Both the position numbers and the translations under genes were made by a program. The notes beneath the pieces were generated by a model. The model made no database searches. It worked only from the letters and a program-made list of their open reading frames with translations, and had not been told where the DNA came from. Positions 50,580-61,852 of a stretch of DNA of 64,000 nt are shown here, piece by piece (the stretch's first letter is position 1; the number at the start of each line of letters is the position of its first letter). The DNA is from Massospora cicadina. Taxonomy: Eukaryota; Entomophthoromycota; Entomophthoromycetes; Entomophthorales; Entomophthoraceae. Where the stretch lies: assembly GCA_022478985.1 (NCBI GenBank), contig JAKSZP010014467.1:248001-312000 (forward strand), written 5' to 3'.

Positions 50580-50867
50580 AAGTGGTTGGGAGTGTGGCGT
50601 GTTGATGTTTTGGTTGCATCATGCTTGCCATGTGAGTATCTCCGGGGAAATCATGACCACCAGTTTTTTAAGATTTTTGTCTATTCCGTTGGATTCTCCA
50701 GGACATTTTCAAATGTTGGAGGCCGCGGGCCTTCCACCTGCTCCTCTTACCTTGCTTGCCCAACTGCTCCCTGACATGGGCGCAGACTAATCCCCTTTAT
50801 GAGATTATCAAACTAGATTCAGTCTTGAATTGAATAGGTTGTAAAATTGATTGCAACGAGAAAGAAA

Positions 50868-50889
50868 AGTTTTTAATTTGTAAAACTTA
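50868..50889. repeat. Target-site duplication of LINE-B, right copy
   Basis: Matches 45577-45599 with minor differences. It marks the 5' end of LINE-B and shows that 45450-45576 and 50890 on were once contiguous. Confidence 0.75.
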
Positions 50890-51169
50890 ATCATATGATA
50901 ATTTGAATTCTAAGAAATTAAGAAGAATCTCCTCAAGTGTGTCAGGGGGTGAAGTCTAACAAATAAAATTTGAGCCCACTTCAATATAATCTTTGTTCAT
51001 AAGGAGTTTGAACATCAAGTAGAAGATCTTGATACTAACAAGTTGTGCTTGAAGCCAAGTATCACACTGTGAGTCCACAGTACAGTTTTCTCCTATAGCA
51101 ATGGAAACTTGACTAGAGCCCATACAAGATCAGATCAATAAGTTTTTTCAATTACTTGATTTACTGGAT
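50890..51169. other. Sequence before the Gag remnant, no feature
   Basis: AT-rich sequence, possibly leader of the following element. No LTR end or primer site was found. Confidence 0.35.
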
Positions 51170-51890
51170 ATATGATCTTAGGTTACTGGATGCTATATTT
51201 CTGCCATCCATGCCATCACCAGTGCTGTTTCTATCCTTTTTAATCCACCTTTAAAGACATGTTTACACATGATATAGGTAGCATTGACTCACATTTTTGT
51301 ATGTCTATGAGTCAGCCATGGAAGGAGTGACTGACCAACAGAAAGTTAAACACATCCTCTATTGTTTAAGTCATATGGCTCAGGAAGCTATGTTCATATA
51401 TGGATGGTCTCATTACTTGGGAAGAAGATAAGGAAGCTCTTATTGATAAATTTAGGTTCAAAACAAAGCCTGAGCATGAAAAGACAGGACCTTATGCGTA
51501 CCAATATTCAAAAAGGGAGAATTATTGCAGCTTTTGCTGAAAGATTCAATTAAAAGCCCAGAATTTATTGACTTCCAAGAAGCTAACCCTCAATGATGCA
51601 GCAGCTGCCTTTAAGACTGGTTTGGCCTCTCATCCTTCTTTGACTGTGCATATCTCCTCTGTGAAACGTTATTTACAAAATGTTCATGACATTAAAGAAG
51701 CCCTGTTTGACGTTGTTGATTTCTATAAACATGATACTACTCAAGGAGCTCAACCCAAGTCCCAAGTTTTGACTATGAAGACCAGAAGGTAAAGTAAAAC
51801 AAATGCCCTAAGAGTACTTACTTATATAAGCTTGGACATCTTGAGAGCAACTATTATAAAGAGAAGTCTGAAATAGGAGATTATGGAAAA
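51170..51890 (+). pseudogene. gag: Gag remnant of the element-A type
   Basis: Capsid-like fragments: KDMFTHDIGSIDSHFCMSMS near 51255-51315, then 51568-51792, open, with KLTLNDAAAAFKTGLASHPS, VHISSVKRYLQNVHDIKEAL and a polar tail. The last part matches element A Gag (12660-12790: LTLDDAVAALLSGLASHPS, HIISVKRHFH, DLKEAVLKVV). A decayed zinc knuckle (YLYKLGHLESNYYK) follows near 51825. The LTR at 52014 begins only ~125 bp later, so pol has been lost. Confidence 0.7.
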
Positions 51891-52013
51891 TACTTGTTGG
51901 CTTAGGGACAGGTGCCCCTATTGCTGACAATTTTTTTGTACCTGACAAGTCTCCCTCTTTAATAATACACCTAACTTTTACTGAGACCAACTTCAAAAAG
52001 ATTCTGAAGAAGG

Positions 52014-52638
52014 TGTTAGACCTTGTGGTTAACTCAAAAATAACTTTTCAAGAAAACCATCAATTTTTTTAATTACCTAAAAATTTAAAATAAGTCTTTG
52101 AGGTGTGTCAACCTTGGGACAAATATACCACACTGGGAATTTTTCTATCCAGTACAGTTTTTTAAACTTGTATTGAACAAAACCTGCACTAGGGTGGAAG
52201 CAGGAACTACCCTGCCAGGCTTTCAGCCTTTTCTTACCCTATCAATGGATAAGTTAAATTCTTCCCAATTATCCAGTATATTTGATGCAATATTATATAT
52301 ATATATATAATTGCTTATAGTAGATTTCCCTTTTTATCAGTGGTGTAATTATTAACTTTATTTTAGGGTCAATGCCCAATTATTTGAATAAAAGAATTCC
52401 ATAGTTTATGGTACTTAGTAAAGTTTCCCTCATTTTATCAACTTCATGCACTGGGGCCAATTTGTATGTTATATATTCTAACTGGAAAAGACCACTTAAA
52501 CATGGAAATCCAAAATGTAGAGTACCTAATGCTATCAAAAGGCTTGCCAACATCACAATCAGGGGTATTTCAACATATTTTATTAACATCCAACCGTTCT
52601 GCAATATTGCAAATTTGCATGTCAATATTCATAATCAG
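52014..52638 (+). repeat. G-family LTR, copy 1, with SINE inserted
   Basis: Starts TGTTAGACCTTGTGGTTAAC after a purine-rich GATTCTGAAGAAGG. It aligns with 52639 (TGTTAGAATTTAATAGTTAAC) and with 59851 (TGTTAGATTTTGGTGGTTGAC), and further with 59990-60300 (TTATGGTACCTAGTAAAG block). It is cut by SINE-A copy 2 and then by the next LTR at 52639. Contains one of the recurrent ~110-bp blocks (52491-52600). Confidence 0.6.
52094..52232 (-). mobile_element. tRNA-derived SINE, family SINE-A copy 2
   Basis: Plus-strand TTTGAGGTGTGTCAACCTTGGGACAAATATACCACACTGGGAATTTTT-type sequence matches 700-750 closely. The tRNA-like head is decayed (CCTGCACTAGGGTGGAAGCAGG retained, B-box lost). The LTR sequence on either side (AATTACCTA on the left, CTTACCCTA on the right) corresponds to a single ...CTTTACCTA... 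site in the LTR at 59851, suggesting a decayed target duplication. Confidence 0.65.
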
Positions 52639-53765
52639 TGTTAGAATTTAATAGTTAACTCAAAATAAAACCTTTGAGAAACCCATCAGCGCTGATAGAT
52701 TACTCCCATTGATGGATCCTTTGATCCTTCCCAATTTATCACATAATTAGATTCGTCCCAACGCTGCCTCAATTGTATTTAAATTGTTCCAATTATCATA
52801 GCTAATAATAGCTATGATATAATATTATTATGGCTGAATAAGAGGTCACTTGGGTGAAAAGTGGTCTCATGGCATTATCTAAATTGTACCTCATAAATTA
52901 ATGCACTATAATCAATGCACAGAGGCAGAATTTTGGGAAAAAATAATGAAATCAATTTATTAAGCACTTGGATATAGATGTCTCAATTATGGTTGTACTT
53001 AGTGCTATGAAAGGCCTTCTGACATCCTGATTAGGGGTGCATCATGTTTATTAGTCATATATCTTTTTATCCCCATTTTATTTTAATTTGTCAGGTTATG
53101 ATGCAGCCTTAATTAGGAAGATTTTGTGTGTTGAGTTTCGCATTCAAAAGTGACCCAATTATAGTAGTAAAATCGCTATTACTCAGGCTGAAACAATTGT
53201 TATTTTTAGTCAAATCATGGGCTAAATTGACTTAGGGATATTTAATGATTATTGCCATGACCAGCAGAAGATTGTCATATTATGAATGAACTCATCTAAT
53301 GAATGAGCTTTGCCAAGAGAAGCTTGAGAGGTATATAATACCAGAGCCTGGATGATTAATAAATCATCTTTTATCATCATCATTTAAGATCATCATATAT
53401 TACCTTTATTAATTATCGTTGTCCATCTTTTATCCATCTGTTAATCTTATCTGCTGCCTTTAAGTCTTTATTAGATAGTTGTGTGTTTTATACTTCTAAA
53501 GATAAGAATTCAGTTATACCTTCTATAGAAATAGTCCCAATTATAAAGGAATAATTTCAATTTTCACAAAGTTAAAAGGTCTTGTATTTGTTGTTGCCAG
53601 TAAACTTAAAAATGGGGAGCATCTCGTAGTTATTTGGCTACTATTAATGATTATTGGAGAATCCACTTCCCAATTAAAAGCAGGAGCTTTATTAGCAAAA
53701 TAGTACATATCCTTGATTCTCTTATTAAGTCAATTTAACTTGTACCATAGTCTAAAAACTTAACA
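52639..53765 (+). repeat. G-family LTR, copy 2, followed by a primer site
   Basis: Starts TGTTAGAATTTAATAG and ends CTTAACA directly before a primer-binding site, so it is a 5' LTR. A TATA-like GTATATAATA (53331-53340) precedes a plausible transcript start. It contains a recurrent block (52965-53065) and a 10-bp perfect inverted repeat at 52795-52818. Confidence 0.6.
52795..52818. repeat. Perfect 10-bp inverted repeat with 4-nt loop
   Basis: ATCATAGCTA and TAGCTATGAT are separated by ATAA within a G-family LTR. It could form a hairpin. No T-run follows, so it is not an obvious terminator. Confidence 0.7.
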
Positions 53766-53768
53766 TTT

Positions 53769-53787
53769 TGGTGCTCACTACAGGGGC
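53769..53787 (+). promoter_or_regulatory. Primer-binding site of a G-family element
   Basis: TGGTGCTCACTACAGGGGC, identical over 18 bases to the site of element B, three bases after the LTR end. Confidence 0.78.
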
Positions 53788-54350
53788 ACTTGTTGAAAAT
53801 TTATATTTTCAAATGATTTGGAACACCACTGATGTGTCAGGATAGATAGTGTGAAGACTAATTACCCCTATGCACAGCAGCACTAGCAGGCTCACCTTCC
53901 CTTTCTGTAGTTTGTGAGAAGTGCAACCTCTCAACTGTGGGATTCCTCTAGAGCAACTTCACCATGAATCATCCAACATTAGCATTAGTGCCCAGAGCTG
54001 GCACTCTCAACCCATCTGGCCATCATGACCTGAGTGCACCAACACCCATCTGGTTACATTGACCTGGGCAGCCTAGCATCTGTCATAATTTATCCCAAGT
54101 CCATCTGGGATTGGTTCTCATCCAGTACCTCATACACTAGCAGGTCTGCGCTAATCAAGGGCCTGAGTTACATCAGTACTTTCAAAGAGGTTTCAAGCAT
54201 CAGGAAGGCGTACATGGGGCTTGACAGGCCACTACAACAAACTCAATTACCCAGGGATGCCTACACCCTGGGGAACCTTCCCAAAATATATAAAAACCAG
54301 CTATGGTTGTTACACTATAGCCAAGAAGATAAGATATAATTGAAAAGGTT
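53788..54350 (+). other. Start of a G-family element body, one unassigned frame
   Basis: The frame 54034-54339 (101 codons) contains IIYPKSIWDWFSSSTSYTSR and LPRDAYTLGNLPKIYKNQLW. It follows a primer site, so Gag is expected, but no Gag motif is recognisable. Confidence 0.35.
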
Positions 54351-55130
54351 TTTAGATTAAAAAATAAACTAACCTTATTTATAAGGTTGTCAGGAAAATT
54401 AGAGGTAACAATTTGAATAAACTGATATCATATAACAAAGAAATTTATAAAATAGGGAACTGCACTATTGTTTGCTCCAGTGAAACAGCAGTGCATGGAT
54501 GCAACAATGCATCATTGATTCCATAGTTTTGATAAACATGTGGGGATAGTTTTGGCTGTATTATGATTATATATAAAAATATGAAATTAGAACATTATCC
54601 AGATAAGGGGATAACGATTCATGTGAATCAGACCAATTCAACCCAAAAAAGTGTCCAAATTTATATCCCTCAGTGAATTGTAAAGTTTTTGCCGCATCAA
54701 CCTTGGCTATTGATTTAATGCAATTGATTTCTCCTCAGTGACTTTTTTTAGTCTAATTAAAATGTTTCAGAATAAATTGACCATATTGCCATTCATTTGG
54801 CATCGTGTACTCATTGATTAGTTCATCATTTCTCAAGCATAACTCTGTCTGAGTTAACCCATGTCATTGTTCATTTGACGTCATTTTAATTGTTTATTTA
54901 TTTCATAATAATTTAATTAATCTATCTGAGTTAGTCCATGTCACTTGTTCACTTGGTATTCGTCTTGATGTGCTGAATCAAAACTGAAATAACCAAAAGT
55001 CAAAACACATTGAATTTAAGTAATTAGTTGACAAGAGTGCCCAACATAATTAACCACATATAAAAATCACCTTGGGGTTTTGAGATAGTTTCAGCCCTAG
55101 CAAAGGCTGAAAATAACTTGAAATGTATTT
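54351..55130. other. AT-rich sequence, no gene seen
   Basis: Contains a short inverted repeat AACCTTAT/ATAAGGTT at 54371-54388 and no supportable frame or element end. Confidence 0.45.
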
Positions 55131-55740
55131 TCAACAATGTGTAAAATAGCACTTAAATGTGAACAGCATGAAAGGAGAACCTAGTGCTATCAAGTGGCCT
55201 GCTGACTTTCAATTAGGGATATATCAGTAAACTTAATTGACATAAATCTTACCCACTGCTATATTTTGTCAGCTGTATGAAGAAACTCTAATTGAGCTGA
55301 ACTTGGGATAATTTTACACCTTCAATTTGCAAAATTATTCTAAAACTTATAAAATATGACAGTATTTCACAGCTAATCCAACCAAAATAATCATTATTAT
55401 ATTGGTCTAAGGGCTGAACTGATGTGGACAATAAAAGAATTATTATACATAGTATTGCGCTCTTGAGCCCAGAAGATTATGTCCAGGAGATGCCTTAGAG
55501 ATATATAAGACCAGCGACTATCCAAGAATCAAAAAATTAAAAAATAAGTAGATATTTTATCTAATAAAAATCTATTCCTTTCTTAGATCTCTTCTATCTG
55601 GTTATACTATCAGAGTCTGGTTTCTATTAAGAAAGTCATTAAGTTGTTAGGAAAGAGATCTACAGCTTGTACTTTTACCTATGTCAGTACAAGTTCCCAA
55701 TTGTATAGGGATAATTTGTTCCAAGCTTAGGAGTTGAGGA
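55131..55740 (+). repeat. G-family LTR fragment matching 63008-63600
   Basis: The two regions share, in order, AGCACTTAAATGTG/AGCACCTAAACATG, TAATGCTATCAA-type block, AAACTCTAATT, GGGCTGAA, AAGACCAGCG, ATCTAATAAAAATCTATTC and AAGTTCCCA. Both are followed by related internal sequence (55980-56040 and 63690-63760). These are therefore equivalent LTR ends of two elements. Confidence 0.6.
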
Positions 55741-55744
55741 GTGA

Positions 55745-55870
55745 TAGCATAGTGGAGTGGTTCCTGCTCAACTCTGGGTCAGGTTTTTATTGAAAAATGT
55801 TCAAAACCAGCACAGGCTAAAAAATCATCATATATATTTGTCTCAAAGTCAACCCACCTCGTTTACTTTT
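55745..55870 (+). mobile_element. tRNA-derived SINE, family SINE-A copy 3
   Basis: A-box-like TAGCATAGTGGAGTGG (55745-55760), B-box TGTTCAAAACC (55799-55809), then CACAGGCTAAAAAATC and the tail ATTTGTCTCAAAGTCAACCC followed by ACCTCGTTTAC. This is the reverse complement equivalent of copies at 690-826 and 52094-52232. Confidence 0.72.
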
Positions 55871-57500
55871 TTTAAGATCAGAGGAAATGCATATTTTTGA
55901 TAATCTTTTTGAGTTTCTGAATTGTCAAGATACTTTGATACCTGGTTTAAAATGAGGGCATTTCAGCAGAATTTCTTCCTGACTTTAAGTGAAGTACTTT
56001 AAATTACAAGCAAGCAATCCTCAAATTTATAAAGTAGTGTTACTCAAAACCATAAATACTCCCTGATATGGACCCCATAATACCAGACTCAAGAAGATAC
56101 TTCTATAAGAGATAGTGATAAAAAGAATGATAATTGTTTGATAAATCATGAGTACTTAAATACCACCCACCAGGACACTGAAGAGGGTATATCTTACTCC
56201 CTGAATCTAATAACGTTGGAAGGAGGACATGTAGAGGGATCAGGCCAAATTGAGCTTTCATCTGAAAGCGTAAAGAACATGATAGAAAATATTAATATTG
56301 ATTTAGGATTGTACATCACATATTGACCCATCTTTTAGCCTGTTTTACTATTCTAAAGATCAGGCACTCAAGATGGAAATGTAAATGAAAGTACTAGGAG
56401 AAAACCATGGCAGCCCTTTCCAGACTTCTTAAAGGCAGTTAAACGACCATTGAACTCCTGGTTAACTTTGGTTAACTTTTAATTAAGCATACCCAGAAAG
56501 TTCTTTCCAGACAAACTCTGGAACTCAAGGAAATTAGTGTGTTTGGGAGGCAGAATTTTTTTCCAATCTAACCTACTAAACGACTCAATAATAAAAAACT
56601 CTAAAAGAATTTGTGGCCAATGCCAAACATGACAATGATGCACTCAAATATTAAACACGCTATAAGAGCAACTTAAGCTAAAAGTCCCAAAGTAGTGCAG
56701 AAGTCCTTGCTCACAACAGATTGTCTCACAAATGGGTAAAAGAAGTTAATCACCACTGTCATAGTCTAAAAAAATCACTCAAATTTCTTATTTCCTCAGA
56801 CATGCGTCTTACTAAAGAGGCTACCTTGGTTTTCAGAAATCATCTGAACTTGAAATTAATGCATGTTCACTTTGACAAGTATGTTTTATCCAAGTTGGAT
56901 GTTTTCCATAAGAACATCAAAGATCTTTTTGCATTGCTAGCAGTCCCAAATAGGTATGAAGAAAATGCTCAGATAAAAGGTGAATTTTTAAAAATCTGGG
57001 CAGTTGTGTTGGGTTTGCAAGCCAAAAAGACTGAATCACAAAGGAAAAATGGGAACTCATAATGCAAGTATCTACAAAAAATTCACAAATAGAAAGTCTG
57101 ATAGAAAATATTAAATTCATTATGGCAAACAAATTTTATATACATAAAAACGCATCAACCTTAGAAACGAAGTTGAAAACCTTTAGGTTAAGAGGTTTCA
57201 GTATTTTACCAGCCTTAGAGGAGGAGAGAATAAGGAAAGCTCCAATCATTTGGGAAAAAACAACTTAGAAACCTATTCAAGGCACAAACCCAAGATTCAG
57301 CATCAAGTAGTTCAGAGCGTTATCATCAAGTTTAATCATTTAGGGATCAGTACTTATGAAGAAACTGAAATTTCAAACATCCATCCTTTGTCTAAATTTC
57401 TGGCATCAATCCTGACACCAGATACTACCTGATGGTGGAAAGGCCAATTTTGACTAATTATTTGCAAGATGTTTTAATACTAGAATAAGTGAAATGCCTA
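55871..57500 (+). pseudogene. Internal region of a G-family element, function unrecognised
   Basis: Open pieces at 56138-56326 (acidic), 56721-57062 (113 codons, KSLKFLISSDMRLTKEATLV and KLDVFHKNIKDLFALLAVPN) and 57062-57268 (KFYIHKNASTLETKLKTFRL) look helical and Lys/Leu-rich. The position after LTR-like sequence suggests Gag or a Gag-adjacent module, but no signature residues are present. Confidence 0.4.
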
Positions 57501-57539
57501 TTTTTAAATCAGGCTAGGATGAATTCAAACCTCCAAATT

Positions 57540-58891
57540 TGTAAGTCAGGTGGAGCGTCCCCTCTGCCTGGAATGAGTGGCGTTCCCATTTCCCACAAAA
57601 AGGGTCTGAGAAAGGCAGCTGCCCCCCTTGTCTCACGGGCGACCTCACCCATGTGGTAGATGAGCGGTGGGTAACAGCTTTCCTTTAAAGATTTCATGTC
57701 CTGTCCCTGCAATTGACTCCACCAAATTAGATTGGAAAATTGAAGAATTTTCGATGAAATAATGGGAAAATGCCATCCCTCATGGGCCAAAAGGATCTTA
57801 TGAGGATATGGCACCAACTCCTCAAAATCAAGGCTTGAAAGCTTTAAACCCTTAGCATTGAAGCCCAATGGGCTTGCACATTTAATAAATGAGGTTGAGG
57901 GGTCAAATCCTCAGCAAGAATCGCCAATGGCATTTTGACATTTGGAAACGTTGTTGTTAGTTCAAAACCTGTCTTAAGAACATTGAGACAAAGTCCAAAG
58001 GGCGTTTATCTTTTAATAAGAATGTGTCCAATGACAAATCCTTGGTTAACCTCACCAATGGCATCAGGCCACCTGGAAATGTTGTTGCCAATTTGAAGCT
58101 CCACTTGAAAACATTGGGGACAAAGCCCAATGAGCATGTACCTCCATCATTAAGTGTTGCTGTTAACCCAAAATCCTCCTCTCTTAAATTAGGATCATTA
58201 TTGTATCTTGCTTGGCCAAACGGATGCCAAAGTGACTGGGTGCAGGAAGGTTGGGTATCCCAAACCCGTTCCTGACCTCTTGGGACCGCCCCTACATGGG
58301 GTGGCCTTGGGAGGTTCCCATTGCCCGTTGGGAAGACGCTGTCATGATGACCATTGAAAACATGGTGAAAGTGAAATTTGGGCATCTGAAGACAAACTGA
58401 CAGTGACTCAGCCTGCGCTGAGGACTCAAAGTTGATTTAAATTGAATTAGTTTTCCCCACTCACTCAAATTTTGCTAGTTTGGGTCAAATCTTGAGAACC
58501 CCAAACCCAAGTCTTTCTAATATATTCCCAAATTGTCCATTTAAGCATTCATAACAACCTGTGAAAATTGACGGTTGATTTTCCATTTTTAAATCCAATA
58601 AAAATCCCATATTAAAATCTTTATTTTTATTATGCCAAAATTCAAATCACCCCTCCCAATCCAGCTTTTCCAAACTCCTAAATCCACTGGCCCTGGTGCC
58701 ATAATTGCCTGGTTCAACGCCAGGTTTATTTTCACACTTATGACATCCTGGCGCTCGCTGGCAAAATCTTTCCCAGCTCAAACCAATGCCAGACAAGCAG
58801 TAGTGCCTCTGGCATTTGGGCTTGTCATTTTAGGTGCTTTGGCATCCAGATTGGCAGACTGGTCAAAACTTATATTGCCGCCTTCATGACA
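57540..58891 (+). mobile_element. Solo LTR of family E
   Basis: Starts TGTAAGTCAGGTGGAGCGTCCCC and ends CCTTCATGACA. Shares with E LTRs the ACCCATGTGGTAGATGAGCGG, GGGTATCCCAAACCCG and CGCCCCTACATGGGGTGGCC blocks and GTGCCTCTGGCATTTGG near the end. AAATT precedes it and AATTT follows it, a 5-bp duplication ambiguous by one base. The sense-strand frame 58024-58275 (NDKSLVNLTNGIRPPGNVVA) aligns with the LTR frames of element E. Confidence 0.82.
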
Positions 58892-59655
58892 AATTTGCCA
58901 AAGTTTGATAGGATGATAACAACAACTCATCTCTCATGCTATTCAAAATGTCAATATAAGGAGCATCAAACCATTTTGGGTGTCAACATTAATCAGCTCT
59001 CTTGAATACCACAGCTGCAGCCTCGTTATGCCTATTTGGCTGATGGATGTCCCTATATAGATGCCATAAATGCAGTGATACAAGAATCCTAAGGGCCTTA
59101 AAGACTAGAAGCCTGAAAAGCTAAGCTTCTCAATATTAAATTCAAGCAGAATGAGGCTAAAAAGAATTTGCCAACAGGTTCTATCATAAGGCACAAGACT
59201 TAATCTATGTCTACTGCAATGACCAATTTTGATGCAAAGATTGCAATGGAGTGTGCATTAAAGCCTTATCATTATTTACAATGTGTCATGATACTAGCAT
59301 TTGAAACATGGGACCTTAAGAACTTACCAATTAAAGTAATATGCTGTGCCAGCAGTTTTAAAGCCTTTAATTGACCCAAAAATCAGCAGAAATTTCGTCT
59401 TTGGGTCCAAAGATAAAAAATACATTTAATCAAGGATGGTAGGGCTGGCCATATATACAACTATGTCCACGCAAAGTATAGAAAATTAATAAGTTTGATG
59501 ATTATGAAAAAAGGAAAAAGAAAAAGTTCATATTAGCTAAACACTATAAAATAAATATATAACTAAAGAAAGATAATGATTAATCAAAATAAAAAATATA
59601 GTCAATAAACTATTGTTTGTCCTTGAGGTGGGGATGGTAATCCAGCTCCAATATA
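58892..59655. other. Degenerate sequence, no gene seen
   Basis: Contains scattered element-like text (for example near 58990-59060) but no frame or boundary I can support. Confidence 0.4.
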
Positions 59656-59856
59656 TTGCCAATTTGGCTCACTTTTATCAAGACACTAAGAAATAAGAAA
59701 GCAAACGCCACAGAAGAGGCAAACGCAAAAATTGATGACAACCTTTGGGCTACAATTCTCAACATAATGATGAACTACCAATGCTGGCTGTTGGAGGTTA
59801 TTGCTGATAATTGGGATTCTAGGGCTTATATTACAGTCAAGTGGGAGATTTGTTAG
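59656..59856 (+). CDS. C-terminal frame running into a G-family LTR
   Basis: 66 codons, with KANATEEANAKIDDNLWATI and NWDSRAYITVKWEIC. A purine stretch GTGGGAGA lies at its end, and the stop TAG is formed by the first bases of the LTR (TGT-TAG). The arrangement, last pol or Gag codons overlapping the polypurine tract and ending at the LTR edge, repeats what elements C and E show. Family not recognised. Confidence 0.4.
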   Translation: MPIWLTFIKTLRNKKANATEEANAKIDDNLWATILNIMMNYQCWLLEVIADNWDSRAYITVKWEIC

Positions 59857-60313
59857 ATTTTGGTGGTTGACTTGAAAGTAAACTCCTTAGAAAACCATTT
59901 ATTTTAGTTCTTTACCTATTTAATTATCCATTAATTCTTCCCAATTAACCAGCATAATTAGATACAATAGTATAAATTTGTTTATAATTCCTCACCCTTA
60001 CCAATTAACAATGACACTATTAACTTTACCTTAGGGTGGATGCCTAATTATGTAATCAAAAACCAATATTTTATGGTACCTAGTAAAGTTGCTCTCATTT
60101 TATCAGTATCATGTAATGTAGCCAATTTGTATGTCAAATATTTTAACTGGCACAATAGCACTTAAACATGGACAACTAGAATTAGGAGTACCTTTTTATA
60201 TTGAGAGGATTGCTGAAGTCCTAATTAGGGACATCAACATATTTAATTGTCATCCAACTTTCCTGAAATATTGCAGGTTTTTATGTCAATTCTCATAATT
60301 AGCACATTACCAA
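59851..60313 (+). repeat. G-family LTR, copy 3 (left part)
   Basis: Starts TGTTAGATTTTGGTGG and aligns with 52014-52630. Contains a recurrent block at 60155-60265. It is interrupted at 60314 by the TRIM-like element. Sequence of G-family type resumes at 63008. Confidence 0.6.
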
Positions 60314-61591
60314 TGTTGGGCTTTTAACCAGGTGATATTCCTCTCATATTAACAAAATTAGTGTAATGATTAATTGAGGATGATTTCCAATTAGTTTGCC
60401 AATTTCAATTCAATGTTAAATGATAATACTCCAATTTATGATTCACATTCAGTTGGGTTTAGCTTACTTGATCCGCCGGATTAAAAAAGTATTGGGGATC
60501 ATCCCCAATAGGAAATTGTTGGGTCTCAACACTGGTGACTGAGCCTGAGGATTTTAAGATAATTAAATTTATCAATTAAGATGGCAAATTGTTTAAATTT
60601 GACGTTGAGAGTATTGGGAAATGATCCCAATAGAGTTTTTAGTCAAATTTTAACACCGCCGACTTATGCTGAGGATGTCAAACCATTAAATTTTAATTAA
60701 ATAAAGTCATATCGCATTTTGACTTCATGAGAGTATTAGGAATAACTCCTGACAGCTTCTTGGTTAAATTTGACACCGCCAACTTATGCTGAGGATGTCA
60801 AACCATCCGATATTAATAAATAAAGTCAAACCCTATTTTGACTTCATGAGAGTATTAGGAATAACCCCCGACAGCATTTTGGTAAAATTCAACGCTGACA
60901 ACTTATGCCAAAGATGTCAATATATCTATTTAATTTTAATTACAACAAATTGAGGATTGTGTAATCAGGACATTTAAGGATGATGAGTGTTGCTAGTGAG
61001 AGTGCTGACAAATGCTAAGCAGGGAGAATTTCCAGTGAGTGCTGACAATGGTGGCAATTTTTGCCAATGACGTGGACAGACAAGAGTTGACTATAAATAG
61101 TTTGATCTCCCACTTAATAGAAATCTTCTCTTTCATTTGCCTACCTTTATTAAGTTTTTAGTTAACAGAGGTTAGCTTAGCTTGTAGAGGTGTGACTCAA
61201 GATCCCCGAAGGTTAGGTGCTGGGATAAACCACCTGAAGTGGTAATCGCAACCAGCTCCCAACCTTGAACTAGATGGAAACCCATGAGATCTTGGGCAAC
61301 TAGCAGCAACAATGATGAACTGGAAGGATTGAAGAAGGAAACCCTGAGGGAGTCAATAGAGGCCGCTGAACCACAATTGTTGGACAAGTATTAAAGAGGA
61401 CCTCTGAGCCATAATGAGTGGCCAAGCCACATAAGGAGAAGTTGTTGGTCTACTGGGTTGGTGGGTTGCCCTGCAGATTTTTATGGAAAGTTTGCCAATG
61501 ATTAAAAAGATCAAGGTCCAGAAGTCTTCATACTATTTGGCCTGGAACACTAATAGAGTCGCCTATTAATGAGAATGAAAAATTCTCAACA
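60314..61591 (+). repeat. Left LTR of the TRIM-like element, four tandem units
   Basis: Contains four copies of a ~121-bp unit, with AGTATT(G/A)GG starts at 60488, 60610, 60732 and 60851. Each is followed by a TCCCAA/CCCGAC motif and a CTTATGC(T/C)GAGGATGTCAA-type motif. Downstream a TATA box (TATAAATAG, 61085-61093) precedes a 400-bp region that is well conserved in the right LTR. Confidence 0.8.
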
Positions 61592-61852
61592 ATGTTGCTC
61601 ACTACAGTGAGGTTAAGTTAGTGTGTTTCTTGATTAGCTTGAGGTTTAGCTAGAAGGTTGCAAAAGCTAAATGATCTGTTTTTGGGGGAGGATGCCACCA
61701 GAAGAACCTCAGCCCCAACGTTCAGTTTCTGATGCCTCTTGAAGATGGGGGAAGAGTCAAGAACATCCCAACCATCGCGTCAATGATGTTTTGGCCCACT
61801 GAAAATGGTGGAGTTGCGCTTGAGGAATATCATCTGATTAGATTGGGAGATA
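61592..61852 (+). other. Internal region of the TRIM-like element
   Basis: Starts at the primer-binding site TGTTGCTCACTACAGTG (61593-61609). Has no frame of note and ends with a weak purine stretch GATTGGGAGATA before the right LTR. Confidence 0.6.

Larger units (their letters stand above)
45600..50867 (-). mobile_element. L1-like LINE (LINE-B), near full length
   Basis: A minus-strand non-LTR element of about 5.27 kb between AT-rich direct repeats of ~22 bp (45577-45599 and 50868-50889). ORF1 has a CCHC knuckle, ORF2 has endonuclease, RT and a zinc-binding tail, and the 3' end is AT-rich at the left edge. It is much more GC-rich than its flanks. Only a handful of stops and frameshifts are seen, so it is far younger than LINE-A. 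Its 3' terminus (45618-45650) resembles the tails of the SINEs in the window. Confidence 0.9.

Noticed and set aside
61172..61387. Conserved small gene in both TRIM-like LTRs (minus strand)
   Set aside because: The two frames are alike only because the LTR DNA is duplicated. No homologue or start context supports coding.
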